Source: Irpex lacteus (Eukaryota; Basidiomycota; Agaricomycetes; Polyporales; Irpicaceae). Taken from it: a stretch of DNA of 13,260 nt. The stretch is taken from positions 1 through 13,260 of the forward strand of contig MQVO02000249.1 of assembly GCA_001986395.2 (NCBI GenBank). Direction: 5' to 3'. A program made the translations under genes and the position numbers. Under the pieces are notes generated by a model. The model ran no database searches. It was not told the DNA's origin and was given only the letters and a program-made list of their open reading frames with translations. Of this stretch, positions 7,167 through 13,260 are shown in pieces. Each line of letters begins with the position of its first letter. Positions within the stretch are counted from its first letter, which is position 1.

Positions 7167-7296
7167 TACTTGAGTAACTCCTCTGTAGAAAGATATTACT
7201 CTTGTTTGAGAACTATCATATAATACACCTCCTGCACAAATAAATAGTCCAGGTGAAACTAGTCCTTTAGCTAATCCTAAGTTAATAGCACCTTCC
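7167..7296 (-). pseudogene. nad4: nad4 fragment, inverted (third piece)
   Basis: The minus frame reads GAINLGLAKGLVSPGLFICA, then GGVLYDSSQTRVISFYRGVT and Q. This matches the ND4 part G(S/A)I.L.L(A/S)HG(F/L)VSSGLFIC.G.LYDR..TR.I.YY.G(L/V).Q; His is replaced by Lys in LAHG and Ser by Pro in VSSG. Part of it overlaps in family position with the 3433-3615 piece, so at least two nad4 copies were broken up. The 5' side starts directly at the family A hairpin 7297-7342, and the 3' side turns into unrelated sequence after about 7167. The His/Lys and Ser/Pro changes suggest drift without selection. Confidence 0.82.
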
Positions 7297-7342
7297 CCCA
7301 AAAAAACTAGTTAGAATTATTTCTAATTCCTAGTTTTTTGGG
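7297..7342. repeat. Family A CTAG hairpin element, short form
   Basis: Complete element: CCCAAAAAAACTAG, spacer TTAGAATTATTTCTAATTC, CTAGTTTTTTGGG. Nearly the same as 261-305, and it abuts the truncated nad4 piece. Confidence 0.88.
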
Positions 7343-7854
7343 TTAGCTTGTATACTGTTACTAAAAAACAGCTAAAAGATAAACTGCAGCTTGAGAAACT
7401 GAACTAAACAAAAAACTAATAATTTCTATTATTTTTGTAGAAATAATTATAACCTTTAATTAATCTCAACCTGAGGATGAGATTTGCAGGGTGATAAAAG
7501 GCCATTCTGCAGGTTAAAGTACAAATTTCATTATAAACAAAGATGAATAGTAAATGAGGAGTAGGGTTATTTAAGGAGACCTGCACTAAGTTGTATCGCA
7601 TTAATTTAATTAAATATAAAAAGTTACAAAAACATTCTTCAATAAAAATATAATTAACCTACAAAATAAACAGGTGGTGGTTACTCCTATAATTGCTTAC
7701 GATAATTGCGATCTTTTAAAATTAAAAATTATTTTTCTTCCTATTAAAAAAAGTATTAAAGTTAAATTCATTGTTTGATTACTAAAAGTAAATTATTTTA
7801 AAAAGTAGTCAAAAGTGATTATCCACTACTATCCTGTTAGATAATCTCCTGCCT

Positions 7855-7880
7855 GATGCCGCCTTCGGAGGCCTCGCATC
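7855..7880. repeat. GC-rich hairpin in AT-rich spacer
   Basis: GATGC pairs with GCATC, and inside it GCCT with AGGC round the loop TCGG. The surrounding 7846-7900 is far richer in G+C than its flanks. It resembles the mobile GC clusters or double-hairpin elements known from fungal mitochondria, but only one copy is seen here. Confidence 0.6.
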
Positions 7881-8403
7881 CGACGGTGGCTATCATCTCC
7901 TTAAAAATAAGCCTCCCTCTGAATAAGTGTGTACCCCCTTACTATTAATATTGCTATAACCATAATAACCCGATAATTATAAATATTGTATAACTAATTA
8001 GGTTAAAATTATAAACTATTGTTCTCCCCTTTTTTTTTATAAATAAAAAAGGATTCAAGTAAAAACTTTTCCACCCTATTGATTTAATAACAATAAACAC
8101 TATTGAATATAACTACCTAATTTTTAATAAACTAAGCTGTTTAGGGTTATTTACAACTGCGCCTAATATAATCTTGAATAAAAACAACCTACAGCTAAAA
8201 ATTAAACACTGTTGTTCATAACACCTATAAACTATTATTATATTTATGATAATTTTATTTAGTTAAATTAAAAATTATTTTTCTTCCTAGGTTTACTTTT
8301 ATTGTAAAAATTTTTCTTTTTATAATTCTCTATAATATTATACATATAAACTTAATCCAATAGAGAAGGAATAATCTCTAAATAAATTTAAAGATTCTCC
8401 CTC

Positions 8404-8448
8404 CCCTATTCTTTTATTTATATTTTTTATTTTTTGTTTTTAAATTTA
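8404..8448 (+). repeat. 45-base direct repeat, copy 1
   Basis: A 45-base exact match to 8945-8989, starting CCCTATTCTTTTATTTATAT and ending TTTTTAAATTTA. The two copies lie outside atp8 and trnI, with the second overlapping the end of trnF. Confidence 0.9.
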
Positions 8449-8516
8449 TGTTTAAGAAAATAAAATTTATACTCTCTTATATAATTAAATACTTTTTTTA
8501 TTTAGATATATAAAAA

Positions 8517-8564
8517 TAATTAAATAATAAGTAACTAAAATAATAATTAAATAATTAAATATTT
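8517..8564. repeat. 48-base inverted repeat, left arm
   Basis: Exact reverse complement of 8992-9039. The two arms flank the block atp8-trnI-trnF (about 430 bases between them), so recombination between them would flip that block. Confidence 0.9.
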
Positions 8565-8655
8565 ATAAAATTTTAAAGTTCTATAAATCTATTCCTTATA
8601 TTAAGGGATAAATAACTTTTAATTAAATTAAATTTATAATAAATTTGGGGGATTA

Positions 8656-8790
8656 ATACCATTTTTCTTTTTAAATCAATTATTTTACGGTTATATAATC
8701 TTATTCGCCTTATTAGTATTAGTTTCATGAGTAATTTTACCATATCTTTTACAGTTACAAATCGTGAGATTATTAATAACTAAATTATAA
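8656..8790 (+). CDS. atp8: atp8 (ATP synthase subunit 8), start codon unclear
   Basis: The frame reads (L)IPFFFLNQLFYGYIILFALL, VLVSWVILPYLLQLQIVRLL, ITKL and TAA at 8788-8790. This is the small membrane subunit of the F0 part of ATP synthase: the PFFFLNQ start, one long membrane helix and a short basic end are typical. W is coded by TGA (8728-8730), so code 4 applies. Fungal atp8 normally starts MPQL(I/V)PF; here the MPQ part is missing and the sequence before LIP is TTTGGGGGA, like the edge of a family A element. I set the start at ATA 8656 as the only candidate near the end. At 44 codons it is a little short (48-55 usual). Codons are TTA/AGA. It is followed closely by trnI. Confidence 0.85.
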
Positions 8791-8797
8791 TATAAAT

Positions 8798-8870
8798 AAG
8801 TCTATTATTTAATGGTTTAAAATATCTCCTTGATAAGGAGGCAATAGATGTTCGATCCATCTTAGACTTA
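8798..8870 (+). tRNA. trnI: tRNA-Ile (GAU), copy 1
   Basis: Full 73-base cloverleaf: acceptor AAGTCTA/TAGACTT with discriminator A, anticodon arm TCTCC-TTGATAA-GGAGG giving anticodon GAT, variable loop CAAT, and T-arm AGATG-TTCGATC-CATCT. It sits 7 bases after atp8 and 2 bases before trnF. All stems pair well, so this looks functional. Confidence 0.95.
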
Positions 8871-8872
8871 AA

Positions 8873-8946
8873 GTTCCCATAGCTTAATTTGGTTAGAGCA
8901 ATAAATTGAAGCTTTATTGATAAAAGTTCAAGTCTTTTTGGGGACC
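8873..8946 (+). tRNA. trnF: tRNA-Phe (GAA)
   Basis: Full 74-base cloverleaf: acceptor GTTCCCA/TGGGGAC, D-arm GCTTAATTTGGTTAGAGC, anticodon arm ATAAA-TTGAAGC-TTTAT with anticodon GAA, and T-arm AAAAG-TTCAAGT-CTTTT. The discriminator is C (8946), unusual for tRNA-Phe, and the last two bases belong to the 45-base direct repeat starting at 8945, so the original 3' edge may have been replaced. Confidence 0.93.
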
Positions 8947-8989
8947 CTATTCTTTTATTTATATTTTTTATTTTTTGTTTTTAAATTTA
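8945..8989 (+). repeat. 45-base direct repeat, copy 2
   Basis: Exact copy of 8404-8448. It begins at the last acceptor base of trnF and is followed after two bases by the right arm of the 48-base inverted repeat. Confidence 0.9.
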
Positions 8990-8991
8990 AA

Positions 8992-9039
8992 AAATATTTA
9001 ATTATTTAATTATTATTTTAGTTACTTATTATTTAATTA
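8992..9039. repeat. 48-base inverted repeat, right arm
   Basis: Reverse complement of 8517-8564. From here to the nad3 start there is an open but anonymous AT-rich frame ending in TAG near 9130, which I could not identify. Confidence 0.9.
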
Positions 9040-9156
9040 AATCTATTTATATTAATAAGAGTATTTCTTATATTTTATCTTTTAATATTATTTTATTAAT
9101 ATCTTTTATTTTTATTTACCTTATTTATTAGAAGGTTTATATCTTTTATTATTATA

Positions 9157-9444
9157 ATGTTTCATATTTATCTTTATTTAAGTCCTATTGTTGCTATTTT
9201 ATTAATATTAATTAATTATTTTATATCTTTAGATAATTCTTATATTGAAAAGAAAAGTCCTTTTGAATGTGGTTTTACTTCTTATGAACAATCTAGATCT
9301 TCTTTTAATGTTTCTTTCATTTTAGTTGCTATCTTATTTTTACCTTTTGATTTAGAAATCTCTTCTCTTTTACCTTATGTTATCTCCGCTTATAATAATA
9401 ATCTTTACGGTTTATTTATCTTATTATTTTTTTATTTATTTTAA
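9157..9444 (+). CDS. nad3: nad3 (NADH dehydrogenase subunit 3), shortened at the 3' end
   Basis: ATG at 9157 opens [20 protein letters not shown]; then [40 protein letters not shown] and [15 protein letters not shown]. The PFECG motif and the F.VAI.FL.FD.E motif define ND3, a small membrane subunit of complex I with a flexible loop next to the quinone site. The frame stops at 95 codons, while the family has about 115-130: the last helix is cut after YGLFILLF and the usual ending (GF.YE...G.L) is missing. Directly after the stop comes unrelated sequence and a cox1 piece. Codons are TTA/AGA. Either a short but working gene or a truncated copy. Confidence 0.88.
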   Translation: MFHIYLYLSPIVAILLILINYFISLDNSYIEKKSPFECGFTSYEQSRSSFNVSFILVAILFLPFDLEISSLLPYVISAYNNNLYGLFILLFFYLF

Positions 9445-9475
9445 TACCCTTTAATAATCCAGCCGATATCTTTTT

Positions 9476-9517
9476 ATTGCTGGAGGAGGTGACCCTGTAC
9501 TATACCAACACCTATTC
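9476..9517 (+). pseudogene. cox1: cox1 exon end before an intron ORF
   Basis: Fourteen codons read IAGGGDPVLYQHLF, a conserved part of cytochrome oxidase subunit 1 (about residue 230), just before the WFFGHPEVYI motif. A common group I intron site of fungal cox1 lies after this LF, and here an endonuclease frame follows in phase, as usual for such introns. The bases before 9476 do not continue the exon in frame. With the 1988-2110 piece it shows that at least two parts of one cox1 lie scattered. Confidence 0.85.
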
Positions 9518-9787
9518 TTCCAAACAATTCTATATGTTATTCCTCTAGTTATTATGCCTTCGGGTTTCCGGTTTAACGCATTTTATTCACTCTATGCAAA
9601 GCGATTTCCTAACGCAGTAGCTCCAAGTCAATCATTTCTTGAATGGCTGATTGGGTTTGCTGTAGGCGATGGTAGCTTTGTAGTTAACAGCCGAGGAACT
9701 GCTGTATTCGTGATTACACAACTTACTGAAGATATTCAGGTACTTCTGAACATTATTTTTTGTTTACAGGGGAGAAATAAAAGTTAA
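9518..9787 (+). pseudogene. cox1-intron LAGLIDADG endonuclease, N-terminal half
   Basis: In phase with the cox1 exon piece the frame reads FQTILYVIPLVIMPSGFRFN, then PSQSFLEWLIGFAVGDGSFV and NSRGTAVFVITQLTEDIQVL. The FLEWLIGFAVGDGSF part is the first LAGLIDADG helix of cox1-intron endonucleases, which promote intron homing by cutting intronless cox1. Homology ends near 9770, where the sequence turns into AT-rich non-coding DNA (GAGAAATAAAAGTT, a string also present near 6397). The second half is missing here; a matching second half sits inverted at 2463-2779. Codons are of the CTA/CGA/TGG class. Confidence 0.85.
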
Positions 9788-9963
9788 TATATTAATAAAT
9801 TAAGAATAAATATAATAAACTGTTTGAACTATACTAATATTTCTAATATGTAAGATTAAAGAATATAAATATAATTAATTACTATTTATACAATTAAAGA
9901 ATATATAATTTGAACTCTTAGTTAAGGAGCGTAGCGAGTGAGTGGAACGAGGGATACTATAGA
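9788..9963. other. Non-coding spacer with a GC-richer island
   Basis: AT-rich spacer. Within it, 9927-9955 (AAGGAGCGTAGCGAGTGAGT then GGAACGAGG) is richer in G and C and built of near repeats of GAGCG/GCGAG/GTGAG, like short dispersed repeats seen in organelle genomes. Only this copy is present. Confidence 0.45.
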
Positions 9964-10264
9964 TTAAAATAAACAAAAATCTTCTTTCTTAAACTCTTTA
10001 GCATTAACCACAATACAACTTGTAGTATTATTACTTCTACCGAACCCTCCGTATAAACAATTTAATAATAATTTAGCAATCCATCTTTTTGCCCCTTTTG
10101 ACTCAGCTTTAACTTTATATAAAGTATTTACATAATCAGAGAAAATATCAACTTTCTCACAGGAGTAGCCTCCTTTAATAATAAATTGATATTCAGGAAT
10201 TAAAATTTTTAGCCATTTTCAACTCTTCAGAGAAATAAATAGCAGTCCATTTACCTACCTCCTT
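9964..10264 (-). pseudogene. dpo: Plasmid-type DNA polymerase B (dpo), motif B fragment, frameshifted
   Basis: The minus frame reads KEVGKWTAIYFSEELKMAK, shifts near 10201-10210, and continues as ILIPEYQFIIKGGYSCEKVD, FSDYVNTLYKVKAESKGAKR and IAKLLLNCLYGGFGRS. The K...NS.YG motif B (here KLLLNCLYG, with Ser changed to Cys) marks the nucleotide-binding part of protein-primed family B DNA polymerases, which replicate linear mitochondrial plasmids. The frame ends at TAA 9964-9966. Motif A (D..SLYP) and motif C (DTD) are absent. It lies on the same strand and in the right order relative to the exonuclease part at 12069-13160, so both may come from one integrated gene with the middle lost. Confidence 0.82.
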
Positions 10265-10272
10265 TTATTTAA

Positions 10273-10548
10273 ATAAAAATAAAAATAAGGAAAGTAGCTA
10301 CTTGTTCCATTAAAAAAAATAATGGTTCAATCGAAGCATTAGATAATGGAACTCCCTCTTCTATCCTTTTTTTTATTAAAAAAAAAGGGGAAGAAGATTT
10401 TAGTTGGTTTGTAGATGAGGATGGTAAGATGATAGACTATAATAAAAAGATTAATGTTTTTGAAGCTGTACAATTATTGCACCACTTTCTAAACAAAAAG
10501 TATGGTATATCTAAGGAAACGGTTAAAGAAATAAAAATTTATATCTAA
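10273..10548 (+). CDS. Unassigned ORF, about 91 codons, no ATG near the start
   Basis: The open frame runs from after a TAA (10270-10272) to TAA 10546-10548 and reads KKNNGSIEALDNGTPSSILF, then KGEEDFSWFVDEDGKMIDYN, INVFEAVQLLHHFLNKKYGI and SKETVKEIKIYI. The mix of acidic, basic and hydrophobic residues and a clear helix-rich end suggest real protein. I do not recognise it. It has no early ATG, so it is 5' truncated or starts elsewhere; an A9 tract at 10378-10386 may hide a frameshift. It is head to head with the dpo motif B piece, as small ORFs on linear plasmids can be. Confidence 0.45.
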   Translation: MKIKIRKVATCSIKKNNGSIEALDNGTPSSILFFIKKKGEEDFSWFVDEDGKMIDYNKKINVFEAVQLLHHFLNKKYGISKETVKEIKIYI

Positions 10549-10796
10549 TATTTTTTTATTCTAACAGCTGTGTAATTGTAAGACTCTATTAAAATTTTAT
10601 TTACTTTATATTTTTATACTTTACTTTGTTGAAGACTATTTAAAATTATAACCTCTCTACTTAAACATTTTTTATTTTTTTATTTCTTTATTTTTATTTA
10701 TTGAATATAATAATCTAATTATAATATTTTATTTTAAGTTTTAATTTTAATATTATAAATTTAATTTATTTAATAAAAGGAATGATGTGAATATAA
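10549..10796. other. Non-coding AT-rich spacer
   Basis: Almost pure A+T with T-rich runs; no gene or clear repeat seen. Confidence 0.5.
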
Positions 10797-11003
10797 TTGG
10801 CACTCATATATCTAGATGTTATGTTCCGAACTCCTGAAGAACCACGGTTAAGTGTGGTGGGATCAGTAGGAACAGTAAGTAATATGACAAGGAGGTGTGG
10901 CGACCTGACGTTTAAGTACATACCAATTTTATTTTTGGGTTTATTAACCCCCTATGAACCTTTTAATAAAGCTAAATATAAATTAATTAAGCCTATGATT
11001 TAA
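10797..11003 (+). other. Unassigned ORF overlapping trnI copy 2
   Basis: A 68-codon frame from TTG at 10797 (an ATG lies at 10821) reads LDVMFRTPEEPRLSVVGSVG, then TVSNMTRRCGDLTFKYI. The part 10795-10915 is much richer in G+C (CGA, CCA, GGA codons) than what surrounds it, so it looks like inserted sequence. The frame runs into trnI copy 2 at 10989, so at least its end is not a real gene end. It may be a broken intron or gene piece; I cannot identify it. Confidence 0.25.
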
Positions 11004-11059
11004 AGGTAGAATAATTTCTTGATAAGGAATCTGTAGAAGTTCGAATCTTCTTGGGCTTA
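10989..11059 (+). tRNA. trnI: tRNA-Ile (GAU), copy 2, divergent
   Basis: Full 71-base cloverleaf: acceptor AAGCCTA/TGGGCTT plus A, short D-arm ATTTAAAGGTAGAAT, anticodon arm ATTTC-TTGATAA-GGAAT with anticodon GAT, and T-arm AGAAG-TTCGAAT-CTTCT. It has the same anticodon as 8798-8870 but differs in all stems with pairing kept, so it is not a recent copy. All stems pair, so it may be functional. Confidence 0.92.
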
Positions 11060-11093
11060 TTCTTTTTTTTTTTAATTATTCTTTTGTTTAATC

Positions 11094-11178
11094 CCAACCC
11101 AAAAAAACTAATTATTTCATCCGCAATTATTAAAATTTAATTTAATTAAATTTTAATTAGAGCCTAGTTTTTTGTTGG
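11094..11178. repeat. Family A element, long form
   Basis: Left arm CCAACCCAAAAAAACTAA and right arm CTAGTTTTTTGTTGG enclose ATTATTTCATCCGCAATTAT and a 27-base near-palindrome (TTAAAATTTAATTTAATTAA then ATTTTAA), then TTAGAGC. It is the short element with an extra block (CATCCGCAATTATT, palindrome, AGAG) inserted before the right arm. Confidence 0.82.
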
Positions 11179-11333
11179 TTTATTAAAAAAAAAAGGAGGG
11201 TAAAGGTAATAATGATTGTTACAGTGATAAAAATTAAATATATATATATATTGTTAGACCACTGTCTTTCCCCACTCCTCACCTACTTTTGTCTTTTTCT
11301 TATGCCTTTTTATTTTCTTTATTTCTTTTTTTT

Positions 11334-11355
11334 TTAATTAGAGCCTAGTTTTTTT
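11334..11355. repeat. Family A right-half element, long-form type
   Basis: TTAATTAGAGCCTAGTTTTT then TT, the same as the right end of the elements at 11094-11178 and 11976-12068. It directly precedes the truncated ORF at 11359. The 160 bases between 11178 and 11334 are low-complexity and hold no gene. Confidence 0.75.
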
Positions 11356-11358
11356 GAT

Positions 11359-11926
11359 TTGAAAAATAAATTTAAATCTAAAATTATAATAATTAGAGTG
11401 GATTCAAGCACTGACAATTTCAATCATAAGGATTTCCTTAATAATGAAAATATTTCTTATGGATTAACTATAAATACAGAAAATGTATTGGAATATAAAT
11501 TTAATATCTTAGAATTTAGTTTAATGTTAGTTTCATATTTAAATATTAATCTCCCTGGTACTGCAGTGAAATTGAATATGTTAGCTAGATTAGTAGGAGG
11601 ATACGAGTTAGATAAAGCACCTGCTTTATCGAATGTTTTATTTGTGTTTGAAGATTTAACTTGGGTATATTTACAAGGAATATTATCTAAAGTTAATATA
11701 AAATTAAGTAGTGGTAGTACAAGTAAAAAAATTTACTGTCTACTGTTCAATTTTTTTAAGTAACTTCTTAAATATCTTTGGATACTCTGCTGATGAGGTA
11801 TACCAAAGTTTTATAAGTAACAATAAAAAAAGTAATGTTATACTTTATAATCAAGACTCTGAAAGAGGATTTTTAACTAAAATGATAATAAAGTTTTTAA
11901 ATGATACTATAAATAATATAAATTAA
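11359..11926 (+). pseudogene. Unassigned ORF, about 188 codons, broken at a T tract
   Basis: The frame opens at a TTG at the edge of a family A half element and reads KNKFKSKIIIIRVDSSTDNF, through YLNINLPGTAVKLNMLARLV and LSNVLFVFEDLTWVYLQGIL, to a run of seven T (11752-11758). There it stops (TAA 11761-11763), while the next frame continues SNFLNIFGYSADEVYQSFIS, ending at TAA 11924-11926. The two halves read as one protein if the tract had one base more or less. I do not recognise the family. There is no ATG, so the N-terminus was probably lost at the repeat. Its TTA/AGA/AAT codons match dpo, so a linear plasmid origin is likely. The shift could also be a sequencing error in a homopolymer. 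Confidence 0.5.
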
Positions 11927-11975
11927 AACATAGAAGAATTAAAAAAAAATAAAGATATTAGAAAGAATAATCGGC

Positions 11976-12068
11976 ACTCCCCAAAAAAACTAGTTAGAAT
12001 TATTTCATCCGCAATTATTAAAATTTAATTAAATTAAATTTTAATTAGAGCCTAGTTTTTTGGGGAGT
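11976..12068. repeat. Family A element, long form, inside dpo
   Basis: The best-preserved long copy: arms ACTCCCCAAAAAAACTAG and CTAGTTTTTTGGGGAGT, with CATCCGCAATTATT, a 27-base near-palindrome and TTAGAGC inside. The core palindrome here is TTAAAATTTAATTAAATTAA then ATTTTAA, the exact reverse complement of the core in 11094-11178. It cuts the dpo frame at 12069. Confidence 0.9.
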
Positions 12069-13160
12069 TTTATAATTCTCATAGGTAACGCAGGAAGAGT
12101 ATAAGAAGAATTAATATTAACTTTAAATTTCTTATAAACAAGTTCATTAAATTTAACTAACACTTGGAACAATGATTTACAATCGATTTTACAATAAGTA
12201 AGAGCTTGATCTTTAAAGTTCCATGGTCCAGATTTATTATTATAATGTAAATCAAACAATTGTTCATAATCTGCCCTAGAAAGATCAGTAAATAATTCAT
12301 AAGCAGGGAATCCCCGCTATAATTAATATCTGAGAAGTAAAAGGGAAATGTGTTTTAACAGTAGGTACATTAAATGATTTACACAATCTTCTTAGGCCCA
12401 TAGGTAATAATAGGAATGAATCTTTAAAGATAATAGTTCTATTATTCACTTTAAATCTGATAGCCATTAATTTACCATTAAATAATAATGGTTTAACAGT
12501 GGCTCCAGGATAATTTAATAAATGTTTAAGAAGTAAGATTTCATCAAAACCAGATAGATTATGTGCATAAGCATATTTAATACTCTTTAAATTTAATAGT
12601 TGATCTAAAAATGAAATAAACATAGTTGCTTGTGCTTCCTCTGTTATATTAGTAGCAATAGAATTAATATAGTTACCCCCAGTATAATGACCATAGTAAG
12701 CTGTAATTAGATAAGGATGATGATTACCAGAAACATTAACTGTTTCTATATCAAATGTACAAAATGTATCCAAAGCTGATATTTTTTCTTCTACTTTGTG
12801 TACTTTAAAGGGTTTAGCAGGTAATTGTTTTTCAGTTACAATTACTTCACCATCTTGAATATATAAAGTATCATGATTGATTTCTCTTCTAAAGATATTC
12901 TGACTTAATTTTGTATCAGTGAATCTTTGATCTAGAAAACCATGATAATGTACACTATTAATATTATCTTTTTGATGAATTTCTATAGGTTGTTCCCCAT
13001 CAAAGATTTTATATATTACAGTACCATCTGAAGAATCATCCACAAATTTTACTCTCCCAAAATGATGAGGATTCATATTGGTAGAGCATATCACTGTTAA
13101 TGATGGTATCCATGTTCAATTCACGGGTACAACTGTTTTCTTATGTCTTGATGACAACAT
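12069..13160 (-). pseudogene. dpo: Plasmid-type DNA polymerase B (dpo), exonuclease part, broken
   Basis: The minus frame starts at ATG 13158-13160 and passes a TGA at 13116-13118 that is tryptophan here (VPVNWTWIPSLTV). The 3'-5' exonuclease motifs follow: Exo I FDIET (Asp about residue 137), Exo II YAHNLSGFDEILLLK (Asn and Asp about 201 and 206) and, after two close frameshifts near 12330 and 12310, Exo III YCKID. Between the shifts it reads SDINYSG, then GFPAYELFTDLSRADYEQLF. This is the proofreading domain of protein-primed family B polymerases of linear mitochondrial plasmids. It ends at a family A element (12068), so the polymerase domain is cut off; a motif B piece lies at 9964-10264. 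Such genes are common, mostly decayed, plasmid insertions in fungal mitochondria. Confidence 0.93.
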
Positions 13161-13188
13161 ATGACTAGTTAATATATTTATATTGACT

Positions 13189-13211
13189 TAATAGTACTTT
13201 TTTTACTATTA
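13189..13211. repeat. Hairpin upstream of dpo
   Basis: TAATAGTA (13189-13196) and TACTATTA (13204-13211) form eight pairs with a T-rich loop. It lies about 30 bases before the dpo start on the minus strand. It might be a promoter or terminator signal of the former plasmid, or chance in AT-rich DNA. Confidence 0.5.
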
Positions 13212-13260
13212 GATCATATGTATTTAGACTAATTAATAAATTATTTATCTTTATTATATA

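Larger units (their letters stand above)
7345..8650. other. Long non-coding AT-rich region
   Basis: About 1.3 kb in which I find no gene on either strand. It holds a possible stem AACCTG/CAGGTT (about 7468-7515), a GC-rich hairpin (7855-7880), a repeated 22-base string ATTAAAAATTATTTTTCTTC+CT (7721 and 8268), a repeated CTAGGTTTACTTTTATTG (7114 and 8288), and one copy each of a 45-base direct repeat (8404-8448) and a 48-base inverted repeat (8517-8564). It may contain control sequence, but I cannot point to a promoter. Confidence 0.5.

Noticed and set aside
7416..7601. 61-codon minus-strand ORF
   Set aside because: The translation has no recognisable motif and the region shows stem-forming sequence instead; I treat it as chance.
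9030..9130. Possible nad2 3' end before nad3, as in the common fungal nad2-nad3 order
   Set aside because: The frame is open and hydrophobic and ends in TAG, but AT-rich DNA gives such frames easily and I saw no ND2 motif.
10797..10920. GC-richer segment as a group II intron or rRNA piece
   Set aside because: I found no intron domain V, no intron core motif and no rRNA signature string; left as unassigned.

Overview
The window reads as fungal mitochondrial DNA. It is AT-rich, uses TGA as tryptophan in at least two genes (atp8 and a plasmid-type DNA polymerase), has mitochondrial-style tRNAs, and carries pieces of standard fungal mitochondrial genes (cox1, nad2, nad3, nad4, nad4L, nad5, atp8, probably rps3). 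It also carries LAGLIDADG intron endonuclease pieces and a family-B DNA polymerase of the linear mitochondrial plasmid type. I cannot name the species. The density of repeats, decayed plasmid genes and broken genes fits a large, recombination-prone mitogenome.

Layout. 1-2150: repeats, one unassigned small ORF (905-1105), then a cox1 exon fragment with an N-terminal LAGLIDADG fragment on the minus strand. 2160-3620: two plus-strand pieces of nad4 with in-frame stops, separated by the C-terminal half of another LAGLIDADG endonuclease (minus strand) and many short repeats. 3640-4590: copies of a second repeat and two unassigned ORFs. 4592-5508: the C-terminal 305 codons of nad5 with one frameshift. 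5550-7300: an unassigned ORF, a nad4L fragment (minus), a Gly/Asn-rich ORF (minus), an rps3-like tail (plus), a nad2 fragment (minus), a stretch rich in hairpins, and a third nad4 piece (minus). 7345-8650: about 1.3 kb of non-coding AT-rich DNA with a GC-rich hairpin. 8656-9444: the most gene-like block, atp8, trnI(GAU), trnF(GAA) and a 3'-shortened nad3. 9476-9787: a cox1 exon end with the N-terminal half of an intron endonuclease. 9964-13160: a decayed plasmid polymerase gene in two pieces on the minus strand, with a second trnI(GAU) and unassigned ORFs.

Two features stand out. First, nearly every gene fragment ends at, or very near, a short repeat, most often a hairpin whose arms read C-run, A-run, CTAG and CTAG, T-run, G-run (family A). 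A second repeat (family B) ends two nad4 pieces and abuts a cox1 piece. Second, the fragments fall into two codon-usage classes. nad5, cox1, nad2, nad4L and the endonucleases favour CTA, CGA and TGG, while nad3, atp8, dpo and the anonymous ORFs favour TTA, AGA and TGA. This suggests either old acquired mitochondrial DNA or duplicated gene copies broken up by repeat-mediated recombination. Only the tRNAs look fully intact. Most protein genes here are remnants, so working copies should lie elsewhere in the genome. All identities are from reading translated motifs by eye; no database search was done.
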